From Gammaproteobacteria bacterium (GTDB lineage: Bacteria > Pseudomonadota > Gammaproteobacteria > GRL18): 5,906 bases of DNA. The translations under genes were made by a program, and so were the position numbers. Positions 1 to 5,549 of this stretch are shown here, in pieces. Location: the NCBI GenBank assembly GCA_013139395.1, contig WTAX01000298.1, forward strand, positions 1-5,906, written 5' to 3'. Each line of letters starts with the position of its first letter. Positions within the stretch are counted from its first letter, which is position 1. A model generated the notes under the pieces. It was not told where the DNA came from. It ran no database searches and worked only from the letters and a program-made list of their open reading frames with translations.

Positions 1-1
1 G

Positions 2-622
2 GGTTCAGGTAAGTCAACTTTGATACGTTGTATTAACCACTTAGAAGAACATCAACAGGGAAAAATTATTGTTGATGGTATAGAGCTGAGTGGTGATTTA
101 AAACAGATAGAACAGGTTCGTAAAGAAGTTGGTATGGTTTTTCAGGATTTTAATCTTTTTCCACATTTATCCATACTGGAGAACTTGATGCTGGCACCTG
201 TATGGGTTAAGAAAATGTCGAAGAAGGCTGCTGAAGAAATTGCTATGAGTTATCTGGAGCGGGTAAAAATACCAGAACAAGCCAGAAAATACCCGGGACA
301 ATTATCCGGCGGACAACAACAGCGAGTGGCTATTGCACGTAGCCTATGTATGAACCCTAAAGTGATGTTATTTGATGAGCCAACTTCAGCACTTGATCCG
401 GAAATGATTTCAGAAGTCCTTGATGTAATGGTGGAACTCGCTGAAGATGGAATGACTATGCTCTGTGTTACTCATGAAATGGGTTTTGCAAAAAAAGTAG
501 CCAATCGTGTCATTTTTATGGATGAAGGAGAAATTATTGAAGAAAATGAGCCAGCTTATTTCTTTGAAAAGCCACAAAATGAAAGAACTAAATTATTTTT
601 AAGCCAGATAATTCAGCATTAA
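2..622 (+). CDS. Polar amino acid ABC transporter ATP-binding protein, 5' end missing
   Basis: This is the cytoplasmic ATPase subunit of an amino acid importer; the family (GlnQ, HisP, ArtP, GltL) powers uptake together with a permease pair and a periplasmic binding protein. The reading frame is already open at base 2, and the first visible residues, GSGKST, are the end of the Walker A loop, so roughly the first 35-40 residues lie outside the window. In order, the 206 visible residues show the Q-loop (VFQDFN, about 46-51), the signature LSGGQ (101-105), Walker B VMLFDE (121-126) with the D-loop SALD, and the switch histidine in CVTHEMG (about 158). The [20 protein letters not shown] stretch is typical of the polar amino acid group. 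The C-terminus is complete. No permease or binding-protein gene follows, so partner genes should lie upstream. The exact substrate cannot be told from this part. Confidence 0.95.
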   Translation, partial: GSGKSTLIRCINHLEEHQQGKIIVDGIELSGDLKQIEQVRKEVGMVFQDFNLFPHLSILENLMLAPVWVKKMSKKAAEEIAMSYLERVKIPEQARKYPGQLSGGQQQRVAIARSLCMNPKVMLFDEPTSALDPEMISEVLDVMVELAEDGMTMLCVTHEMGFAKKVANRVIFMDEGEIIEENEPAYFFEKPQNERTKLFLSQIIQH

Positions 623-880
623 GCTTTGTATTTTATTCTGGAACTATCATCAGGATAAATTAAAAAATAGAAGAGTTGATAAAGCTTAGAAAAATTATTT
701 TACCTACTGCACTTATAATTCACTCATAACCCCATGACTCCTATTATTACACACTGACCAACGGTTTTATTATCGGATTTGAGCAAAAATAGCTCTTTTG
801 GTGATTGATGAGACTGTTGCTAGTGCTAAAATCTTTAATGAAATAATTTGTTTTTTCTTAAGCTGTAAATGATCGATAAG
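623..880. other. Intergenic, no gene seen
   Basis: AT-rich spacer between the transporter ATPase and the XRE-peptidase gene. No open frame here looks like a protein. A weak hairpin, GAGC/GCTC followed by four T (781-799), could end transcription, but its stem is only four base pairs. A TAGTGC motif (821-826) and the segments ACTCATAA (722-729) and ATTATCGG (769-776) faintly recall the attachment-core and arm motifs further right. They are too short to call an attachment site. Confidence 0.5.
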
Positions 881-895
881 TGGTTTAACTAACCA
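881..895. promoter_or_regulatory. Candidate operator palindrome
   Basis: Perfect 5-base arms TGGTT and AACCA around a 5-base centre, sitting 13 bases upstream of the extended -10 box of the XRE-peptidase gene. XRE-type antitoxins normally bind a palindrome in their own promoter, so autoregulation is the natural inference. The arms are short, so this is a candidate only. Confidence 0.4.
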
Positions 896-908
896 TTTCT
901 ACAAAATC

Positions 909-917
909 TGTTATAAT
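909..917 (+). promoter_or_regulatory. Extended -10 promoter of the XRE-peptidase gene
   Basis: TGTTATAAT is a consensus extended -10 element (TGnTATAAT). No good -35 hexamer is found at 16-18 bases spacing, which extended -10 promoters can do without. Transcription would start at about 923-925, giving a leader of about 20 bases before the start codon at 943. This rules out the upstream in-frame ATG at 916, which lies inside the -10 box. Confidence 0.7.
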
Positions 918-926
918 GTCTCTTAT

Positions 927-935
927 GAGAGGAGG
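927..935 (+). promoter_or_regulatory. Strong ribosome binding site deciding the start at 943
   Basis: GAGAGGAGG lies seven bases before the ATG at 943, an ideal Shine-Dalgarno spacing. The two other in-frame ATG codons (916 and 925) lie upstream of or overlap this site and are not used. Confidence 0.85.
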
Positions 936-942
936 CACCATC

Positions 943-2103
943 ATGAATAATCACACTATTTCTTCTAATTTACTTAGAATACGTAAAGAACGTGGTCTGA
1001 GTCAGGAACAGCTTGCCGAAATTGCGGGATTGTCTCGTGGTGCCTATCGGAATCTCGAAAAGGCTCGTGCAGAGCCACGAACCGGTACTTTGAAATCTCT
1101 AGCATTAGCGCTTGATGTTCCCCTCAAAGAACTTCTGAGTCCGGTGCGACTCTTGGAAAGAGTACGTTTCCGTTCTTTGAAACGCCTAAAAAGTCGTGAT
1201 CAAGTATTGGTTGATGTTAGTCGCTGGCTGGCTGATTTTGAGGATCTGGAGAATGTTACCGGTGAGAAATTTGACCATGGACTTAAACCACTTTGGTCTA
1301 CTATAAACCAAAAAAAGAAAAGGAATATATTGGCCATCGCTGCCATGGTTAGAAAACACTTTGGGCTTTCTGAACGTGAGCCTGTTCATGATATCTGTGG
1401 TCTGCTCGAATCCATGGGGGTGAAGGTCTACTCCATTAGTGTGGCAAATGATGCTTTTATGGGGCTATCCGTTAGTGAAGACGATGGTGGACCAGCGGTT
1501 ATCGTTAATACTTGGGATAGGATGCCAGTTGAAACCTGGATATTCAGTGCCGCCCATGAACTCGGACATTTGCTACTTCATCTAAGTGCCTATGATGTTT
1601 CTGAGATAGAGGAGGATAAGAGCCAGGAAATTGAAGCCGACGAATTTGCATCCCATTTTTTAATGCCAGAAGAAGTCTTTCGTAAGGAATGGGAGGAAAC
1701 TGCTGGATTATCTTTGGTTGATCGCGTACTCAAGGTGAAACGAGTTTTTCGTGTGAGCTGGAGAACTGTATTATTTCGTGTTGCTCAAAGTTACCCTAAA
1801 GAGAAAAGGTTTCTAGTATGGCAGCGATTTAATCTCGAATATAAAGCTAGAAAAGGACGTTCATTACTCAAGCATGATGAACCCTTTGGAATTGATAAAG
1901 AAATCTATCAGGATCCACATGGCATAAGGCCATTAGGAATTGAACCAGAAGGGATGTATCCTCATGACTTTCAGGAGGATCGTTTGTCTCGTCTGGTAAG
2001 AAAAGCGGTAGAAGAAGATATTATATCTTTATCGCGTGCTTCAGAAATTTTACAGTTGCCACTTAATCAAATGAGGGAGCTATCCGCATCGTGGATGGCT
2101 TAG
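943..2103 (+). CDS. HTH-XRE / ImmA-IrrE zinc metallopeptidase, antitoxin-type regulator
   Basis: A 386-residue cytoplasmic protein joining a DNA-binding domain to a Zn-peptidase domain (COG2856 type). Residues 9-65 form an XRE-type helix-turn-helix (RKERGLSQEQLAEIAGLSRG, recognition helix about 30-40). Residues about 130-290 carry the gluzincin-like core: HELGH at 205-209 supplies two zinc-binding histidines and the catalytic glutamate, and E231 in EADEFASHFLMP is the expected third ligand. A C-terminal region (345-386) looks like a second small helical, HTH-like segment. In the family such proteins act as repressors or antitoxins that can be inactivated, or can cleave a partner, on a signal; two-gene pairs of XRE-COG2856 with PIN proteins are known in comparative genomics. 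Here the PIN partner follows nine bases downstream but is broken, so this gene is probably an orphan antitoxin. It has its own extended -10 promoter and a palindromic candidate operator. All catalytic residues appear intact. The natural substrate is unknown. Confidence 0.92.
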   Translation: MNNHTISSNLLRIRKERGLSQEQLAEIAGLSRGAYRNLEKARAEPRTGTLKSLALALDVPLKELLSPVRLLERVRFRSLKRLKSRDQVLVDVSRWLADFEDLENVTGEKFDHGLKPLWSTINQKKKRNILAIAAMVRKHFGLSEREPVHDICGLLESMGVKVYSISVANDAFMGLSVSEDDGGPAVIVNTWDRMPVETWIFSAAHELGHLLLHLSAYDVSEIEEDKSQEIEADEFASHFLMPEEVFRKEWEETAGLSLVDRVLKVKRVFRVSWRTVLFRVAQSYPKEKRFLVWQRFNLEYKARKGRSLLKHDEPFGIDKEIYQDPHGIRPLGIEPEGMYPHDFQEDRLSRLVRKAVEEDIISLSRASEILQLPLNQMRELSASWMA

Positions 2104-2112
2104 GCTAATTTA

Positions 2113-2332
2113 GTGTTACTGATAATAGATGCTAATGTACTGATTGATTACGCTAATACAGACCTCAGTGTGCTAAAACTTGTCGCTAATCATCTTGGGC
2201 CTATACATGTCCCCAGTGTCGTATTGGATGAAGTTGGGTACAGCTATGGAAATTGCGCAGGCGATTCAGGTTGGCAACCCAAAGCATATAACACCAGAAA
2301 TTATTAAAGAATTCAGAAGAAAAATTAATTAA
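2113..2332 (+). pseudogene. PIN-domain toxin, internally deleted and frameshifted
   Basis: Remnant of a PIN-domain ribonuclease (VapC-like fold), the toxin expected downstream of the XRE-peptidase antitoxin. The GTG at 2113 opens MLLIIDANVLIDYANTDL, with the first catalytic aspartate at residue 6 and the second acidic position near E40 (VVLDEV). After about 2236 this frame turns into unrelated sequence and stops at 2307. In the frame shifted by one, 2237-2332 encodes 31 residues containing MEIAQAIQVGNPKHITPEII and ending in KEFRRKIN, which I recognise as the usual C-terminal end of this PIN family. The two ends fit one parent protein of about 160-170 residues (recalled family length) that has lost about 90-100 codons, including the later catalytic aspartates, with a frame change at the join. 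An active nuclease is not possible from this copy. Confidence 0.82.
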
Positions 2333-2468
2333 TGTATTCAGATTTTTAAAACTTGAGATCTTAGGTAACCTTTTAATTTTAATCAGCAAAAACCCACTAA
2401 AATCAATTATACTTATAGTGCACTTATTGATTTTTAAATCTATGTATAAAGCATCGACCACCAGTGTG

Positions 2469-2482
2469 ATAATCGGCAGGTC
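2469..2482. repeat. 14-base attachment-core copy 1
   Basis: ATAATCGGCAGGTC is identical to 2678-2691. It corresponds to the tRNA segment from the anticodon loop through the 3' anticodon stem to the end of the variable loop. Here it is flanked by non-tRNA sequence on both sides, so it is not part of a tRNA gene. It is best read as a leftover attachment core. Confidence 0.65.
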
Positions 2483-2496
2483 AAATTAAGTAAGTG

Positions 2497-2555
2497 ATAT
2501 CAACGCTTTTAGTGCTCTAGACCAGTCGATTAAATATCAACGGCTTTTTAGGTGC
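2497..2555. repeat. Imperfect direct repeat, two copies
   Basis: ATATCAACGCTTTTAGTGC (2497-2515) recurs at 2534-2555 with small one-base additions. Each copy ends in an AGTGC or AGGTGC motif. This supports the reading of the region as a set of protein-binding sites rather than random sequence. Confidence 0.6.
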
Positions 2556-2672
2556 ATTTTAAGTGCAATAACCCCCACTAACACACGCATTTTACACCTG
2601 CTTTTCACCAATCAACACCATGTAAGTTATTGTTTAATAGTGCTTATTAGTGTATGCTGTAACCTTAAGTGA

Positions 2673-2719
2673 GACTCATAATCGGCAGGTCGACAGTTCG
2701 AGTCTGTCCAGGCCCACCA
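2673..2719 (+). tRNA. 3' half of a CAU-anticodon tRNA, attachment-site remnant (not functional)
   Basis: The sequence fits a tRNA exactly from the anticodon loop onward: loop CTCATAA (2675-2681, anticodon CAT 2677-2679), 3' anticodon stem TCGGC, variable loop AGGTC, T-stem GACAG/CTGTC around TTCGAGT (2692-2708), acceptor strand CAGGCCC, discriminator A and encoded CCA (2717-2719). The expected 5' partners, GCCGA for the anticodon stem and GGGCCTG for the acceptor, are absent upstream, and homology stops two bases before the loop. This is the scar of a tyrosine-integrase element that recombined in the anticodon loop. The parent tRNA is elongator Met or Ile2; the half seen here does not decide which. 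It cannot make a tRNA. Confidence 0.85.
2678..2691. repeat. 14-base attachment-core copy 2
   Basis: Second exact copy of ATAATCGGCAGGTC, inside the tRNA half and 209 bases after the first copy. The two copies bound the TAGTG-rich region. Confidence 0.65.
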
Positions 2720-3128
2720 TACATATCTAGGCTTACAGAGAATTTGTATTTATGCAGTTTTCATTTCAGTAGGCAAATAGTAGCTAGTAAGTCTGAAGCA
2801 TACCTTTTATTATAATTATTGTATAACTTCTGAATTTCAATTTTGGGTGTCAAGTAAAAGAGAGTTACCAGGCTGAGCTAACCCATTTACTTTTCCAGCT
2901 ACCCCATCCCGCTTAGATATTTCAGGTAAGGGGCGGTGTTGGATATAAACCTCTTGGTGATGATGTTAAAAATGTGGACTTAAGCTGATCCTTTAAAAAG
3001 TAAATATCACTTTTTTGAATTTACCTTTCCTATTCTCAAGAGAGTAAATAACTTTGTGTAATTGTCTATTATTAACCCGCAGAGATAAATTACAATCATA
3101 CTGTGTTCCATTATAAATTTTTAATAAT
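2720..3128. other. Intergenic, no gene seen
   Basis: About 410 bases with no credible coding frame. If the tRNA half at 2673-2719 is a displaced 3' end, the sequence beginning at 2720 should be what originally followed the tRNA gene on the chromosome. Within it are a decayed tRNA-like hairpin (2852-2892) and a loose inverted repeat, GTAAAT (3000-3005) with ATTTAC (3019-3024), in an A/T-rich setting. Nothing else stands out. Confidence 0.5.
2852..2892 (-). other. Decayed tRNA-like segment in a hairpin
   Basis: On the minus strand 2880-2866 reads TAGCTCAGCCTGGTA, a standard tRNA D-arm sequence. The matching D-stem partner, a proper anticodon arm and a T-arm are missing, so this is not a working tRNA. 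The same bases sit inside a possible hairpin with outer arms AAGTAAA (2852-2858) and TTTACTT (2886-2892) and inner arms GTTA and TAAC. It may be an old tRNA fragment left by integration or deletion, or chance. Confidence 0.35.
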
Positions 3129-3156
3129 TTGACATTCTCCGTGCATTTGTTATTCT
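3129..3156 (+). promoter_or_regulatory. Sigma-70-type promoter of the AbiE-like operon
   Basis: A perfect -35 box TTGACA (3129-3134) is followed after 16 bases by TATTCT (3151-3156) as the -10 box. Transcription would start near 3163, giving a leader of about 26 bases before the ATG at 3189. This also excludes the alternative in-frame TTG start at 3129, which is the -35 box itself. Confidence 0.7.
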
Positions 3157-3182
3157 TCATTCTCGAATTGCGAATAAAGAAT
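3152..3182. promoter_or_regulatory. Inverted-repeat operator over the -10 box
   Basis: ATTCTTCATTC (3152-3162) and GAATAAAGAAT (3172-3182) form an 11-base inverted repeat with one mismatch and a 9-base spacer. The left arm covers the -10 hexamer and the right arm reaches almost to the start codon. A protein bound here would block transcription. The winged-helix first gene is the obvious candidate, as AbiEi-type antitoxins are known to repress their own promoters through inverted repeats. Confidence 0.65.
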
Positions 3183-3188
3183 GGTGTG

Positions 3189-3710
3189 ATGATTCTAAAA
3201 CCACAAGATATTTTATTTTTACTGAAACTGATTTCTTATGGCAAAAAGGCATGGTCTTTTAATAAGATAGCAGTGGAATTAGGTATGAGTTCCTCTGAAG
3301 TACATGCTGCAGCCAAAAGAACACTTGCAGCTAGACTCAGTATAAAACATGAAGACAAAATCAGGCCGCAAATCAGGAATCTTGAAGAATTTTTGATGCA
3401 TGGTATTCAGTATGTTTTTGTACCTGAACGTGGGCAGTTGAGCCGCGGCATGCCAACCTCCTATGCTTGTTCACCATTGAACGCATCTATTGTCGAAAGT
3501 AATGAGCCGCCTCCTGTTTGGCCTGATCCACAAGGAAACATACGAGGTGAATCGTTTTCACCATTATACAAAGCGGCTCCTGCTGCAGCTAAGAATGATG
3601 CAGGGCTTTATGAATTACTTGCTTTAGTGGATGCCATTCGAGGTGGTCGGATAAGAGAGCGGGAAATTGCAAAAAAAGAATTGAAAAAAAGACTCAAACT
3701 TTATGAGTAG
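3189..3710 (+). CDS. Winged-helix regulator, antitoxin-like partner of an AbiEii-type nucleotidyltransferase
   Basis: A 173-residue cytoplasmic protein. Residues 1-50 form a winged-helix or MarR-like DNA-binding domain (MILKPQDILFLLKLI, then WSFNKIAVELGMSSSEVHAA, with recognition helix about 34-48). The middle has a conserved-looking Y-V-F-P-E-R-G...GMPT segment (75-90), then PPPVWPDPQGNIRG and SFSPLYKAAP (about 107-131), and a helical end (YELLALVDAIRGG, charged tail). I recognise this as the uncharacterised family found directly before AbiEii/AbiGii-like nucleotidyltransferase genes, where it takes the antitoxin or repressor position. The ATG at 3189 is chosen because the longer frame would include the promoter. 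The ribosome binding site is weak (AAAGAATGG). Its last eight bases overlap the next gene (ATGAGTAG at 3703-3710), so the two are translationally coupled. The frame appears intact. That it acts as an antitoxin is inferred from context and family only. Confidence 0.8.
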   Translation: MILKPQDILFLLKLISYGKKAWSFNKIAVELGMSSSEVHAAAKRTLAARLSIKHEDKIRPQIRNLEEFLMHGIQYVFVPERGQLSRGMPTSYACSPLNASIVESNEPPPVWPDPQGNIRGESFSPLYKAAPAAAKNDAGLYELLALVDAIRGGRIREREIAKKELKKRLKLYE

Positions 3711-4170
3711 GCAGCAAAATCCAAATTTGGAAATAATGTTATTAGCTGTTGAGCAACTTGGTGAACTTGCAAATGAAATGGTATTTTTAGGTGATTGTGC
3801 AACGGGTTTATTAATTACAGATCCTGCTGCACCTCCTATACGTGTTACTCGTGATGTTGATGCTATTGTACAAATTACTTCACAAATTGAATATTCCAGG
3901 TTATCAAAAAAACTTAGAGCTCAAGGTTTTAGGGAAGATATCAGTGAAGATGCGCCTATTTGTCGATGGGTAGCAGAAAATGTTATTTTGGATGTTATGC
4001 CCACCGAGCCAAAAATATTAGGGTTTGGTAATCGGTGGTATCAAGCTGCAATGGAACATTCTGAGAAAATAAAACTGCCTAATGATAAGGCAATTCAAAT
4101 GGTTTCTGCTCCTTATTTTTTAATAACTAAACTTGATATTAGCCCTTATTTAACTCATAGATACCAATAA
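3703..4170 (+). pseudogene. AbiEii/AbiGii-type nucleotidyltransferase toxin, C-terminally truncated
   Basis: Second gene of the operon, 155 residues. The nucleotidyltransferase core is visible: FLGDCATGLL (28-37) at the position of the usual glycine-glycine/serine loop, DVD at 51-53 as the paired metal-binding aspartates, and a third aspartate in VILDVMP (D97). The following FGNRWY, LPNDKAIQMV and SAPYFLITKL segments match this family, which normally continues with an E-A-F...R-G...SHDLED region and a helical C-terminus for about 70 more residues. Here the similarity stops directly after TKL and an unrelated tail, DISPYLTHRYQ, ends at 4170. None of the missing part appears in another frame nearby, so this is a deletion or rearrangement, not a simple frameshift. 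Aspartate 31 replaces the second glycine I would expect in the loop. Family members (AbiEii, MenT-like) transfer nucleotides to RNA targets and act as toxins or phage-defence effectors. This copy is probably inactive, though the core alone might fold. Confidence 0.78.
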
Positions 4171-4227
4171 AAAGCCCAGTAGTCCAATCATCTACAGAGC
4201 TTTCATAATCAGTAAAATGAGGACTAA

Positions 4228-4237
4228 ATAATCGGCA
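4228..4237. repeat. Weak third copy of the attachment core
   Basis: ATAATCGGCA matches the first ten bases of the 14-base core at 2469 and 2678. The preceding GACTA also recalls the tRNA's GACTC, with one extra base. It lies just after the broken nucleotidyltransferase gene. A 10-base match in AT-rich DNA can be chance, so it is offered with low confidence. Confidence 0.35.
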
Positions 4238-4275
4238 AATAATTTAATTATCATCTCAACCTATTCTCACAACCG

Positions 4276-5442
4276 CTAAGCACTCAAATATCCATCCGGA
4301 TCCAAACTTGTAGCCAACATCACACTGTTGATATCAAGATGATCGAGCCACGTGCTGCTCTTTTGATTTTCAGTTTCCAGCCAAAAACCCTCAATGAAAT
4401 CACACAAGGGAAAATACGCTTCAAGATCTTTCAGCTGTGATTGTAAGAAGGTATGATTTGTGAAATGCACAGCATGTTCACTAAGCAGCGTCTGCATCTT
4501 TTTCACTCCATGCAAACCAATACTCAAACCAAACTCACGAAATGCCAGCCGATACTGTGCCGGGTATTTCAAAGTATCTGTATGTAGAAGTGTATCTACT
4601 CCTTTTAGGGAGTGGGTCAACAATTTGGAGAGCATATCAGACAAATATCCCATGTTGTCGGAGATGATCAATTCTGTCAGAATGCATGCATCACTCAGCA
4701 GTCCCCCGATCCCCAGTGGGTCATCTGTATCCCAATTAATAGCTTGAGTCATCTGGGATAAGCCTGCTATTAGTGTATCTACATGAAGTTCATCAGGCAT
4801 ATTAGGATATTTGGAGGCTGTTTTTCTCAGTTCAAGATAAGTGATATACCCATCCAGAGGATCATGCTGTCCCATGGAAGAGACCAAAGGATAAGAGAGA
4901 TCAATACTCATTTTCCAATACATCCGTCTCGCATTGGCGAGTGTCGCATAGGTGAATTTATTGTAAGCCGTTCGTGCAAGCTCTAGAGCCCAGTGGTTAT
5001 ATTTGGAATCACCTGTTGCTTTGGTGACAAGGTTTAACGCATGCATCCATTTGCTTAGATAGTGAAAATATTGTCCATCCTGTTCCCACTCCAGGCTCTC
5101 ATCATAGAGTTCGTTTTCTTTTCGCTCATTGTTCGTTTTGCCTATCCTCAATCCCCAGATGGCAGGATGTGCTTCCCCCTCTGCTTCACTTAAACCACTG
5201 AGCCATCCGTTGCGGGCATCATCACTGCGATGTTTCCCCAGAACATGATGTACCTGATCGACAAGCTGCAAAGCCTTTTCTTTATAATTTTCCTTGCCTG
5301 TTTGATGAAAAAGTTCCAGAAAGTTGCATACAGCAAAGGCATCTGTCCACAAATAACGTATGGGAGTGCATTCTCCTCCTGCAACACAGGTCCGTTTGGA
5401 AAAATCAGTCATTATTGTTTCGATGACAGCTAACTTTTTCAT
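4276..5442 (-). CDS. Six-hairpin glycosidase-like (alpha/alpha toroid) protein, function unknown
   Basis: A 388-residue protein without signal peptide or membrane segment, so probably cytoplasmic. I recognise the family as a conserved bacterial hypothetical of the six-hairpin glycosidase-like superfamily. Its repeated helical hairpins carry aromatic and acidic motifs: YLWTDAFAVCNFLEL (about 29-43), LVDQVHHVLGKHR with DDARNGWLSGL (about 60-85), HPAIWGLRIGK, DGQYFHYLSKWMHALN (about 120-136), MYWKMSIDL with SMGQHDPLDGYI (about 173-200), and FIEGFWLE near the end. D33 in WTDAF, the GQHDPLDG loop and E in FIEGFWLE would be natural places to look for catalytic acids, but no reaction can be assigned. 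Epimerase or unsaturated-glycan hydrolase activity is only a fold-level possibility. The start is fixed by a good ribosome binding site. The gene stands alone, convergent with the AbiE-like operon and divergent from the transposase remnant, and its length appears complete. Confidence 0.75.
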   Translation of the reverse strand: MKKLAVIETIMTDFSKRTCVAGGECTPIRYLWTDAFAVCNFLELFHQTGKENYKEKALQLVDQVHHVLGKHRSDDARNGWLSGLSEAEGEAHPAIWGLRIGKTNNERKENELYDESLEWEQDGQYFHYLSKWMHALNLVTKATGDSKYNHWALELARTAYNKFTYATLANARRMYWKMSIDLSYPLVSSMGQHDPLDGYITYLELRKTASKYPNMPDELHVDTLIAGLSQMTQAINWDTDDPLGIGGLLSDACILTELIISDNMGYLSDMLSKLLTHSLKGVDTLLHTDTLKYPAQYRLAFREFGLSIGLHGVKKMQTLLSEHAVHFTNHTFLQSQLKDLEAYFPLCDFIEGFWLETENQKSSTWLDHLDINSVMLATSLDPDGYLSA

Positions 5443-5447
5443 GATAT

Positions 5448-5455
5448 TCTCCTCA
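5448..5455 (-). promoter_or_regulatory. Ribosome binding site of the six-hairpin-like gene
   Basis: On the minus strand TGAGGAGA lies five bases before the ATG at 5442. This strong site confirms the full-length start. Confidence 0.75.
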
Positions 5456-5549
5456 TTCCCCTATAGCGTAATATTTATAACACAACTTTATCGCTACTAA
5501 TTGGTACTCATTAGAGACAACTATTAAAAAAGTCATGTTTATATTGAAT

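Larger units (their letters stand above)
2333..2672. other. Gene-free region with repeated TAGTG motifs, probable integrase arm-site debris
   Basis: No protein-coding frame is credible here. The pentamer TAGTG occurs at least six times on the two strands (about 2395-2399 minus, 2416, 2510, 2576-2580 minus, 2638 and 2648), where about one would be expected by chance. Several copies extend to TTAGTGC or AAGTGCA, and AGTGCACT (2417-2424) is a perfect palindrome. Clusters of short direct and inverted motifs beside a tRNA-derived core are what the arm-binding sites of a tyrosine integrase look like. No integrase gene is in the window, so this remains inference. Confidence 0.5.

Noticed and set aside
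621..687. Inverted repeat AAGCTTT / AAAGCTT after the transporter gene as a terminator
   Set aside because: AAGCTT is itself a palindrome and the arms are 53 bases apart, so chance is more likely than a stem-loop.
916..942. Earlier in-frame ATG codons (916, 925) as start of the XRE-peptidase gene
   Set aside because: The first lies inside the -10 box and the second overlaps the edge of the ribosome binding site; GAGAGGAGG points to the ATG at 943.
2201..2461. Minus-strand 86-codon open frame over the PIN remnant and repeat region
   Set aside because: Low-complexity, I/K/N/F-rich translation, no ribosome site, and it overlaps the recognised PIN C-terminal coding segment.
2393..2691. A CRISPR array, suggested by the repeated short motifs
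   Set aside because: Repeat length and spacing are irregular, motifs occur on both strands, and no constant 25-40 base repeat is seen.
3129..3188. TTG at 3129 as start of the winged-helix gene, with a hydrophobic leader
   Set aside because: These bases are the -35 box, the -10 box and the inverted-repeat operator. The family-like sequence begins at MILKPQD (3189).
4460..4986. Plus-strand open frames across the six-hairpin-like gene
   Set aside because: They lie opposite a long, conserved-looking minus-strand gene with a good ribosome site, and their translations resemble no protein.
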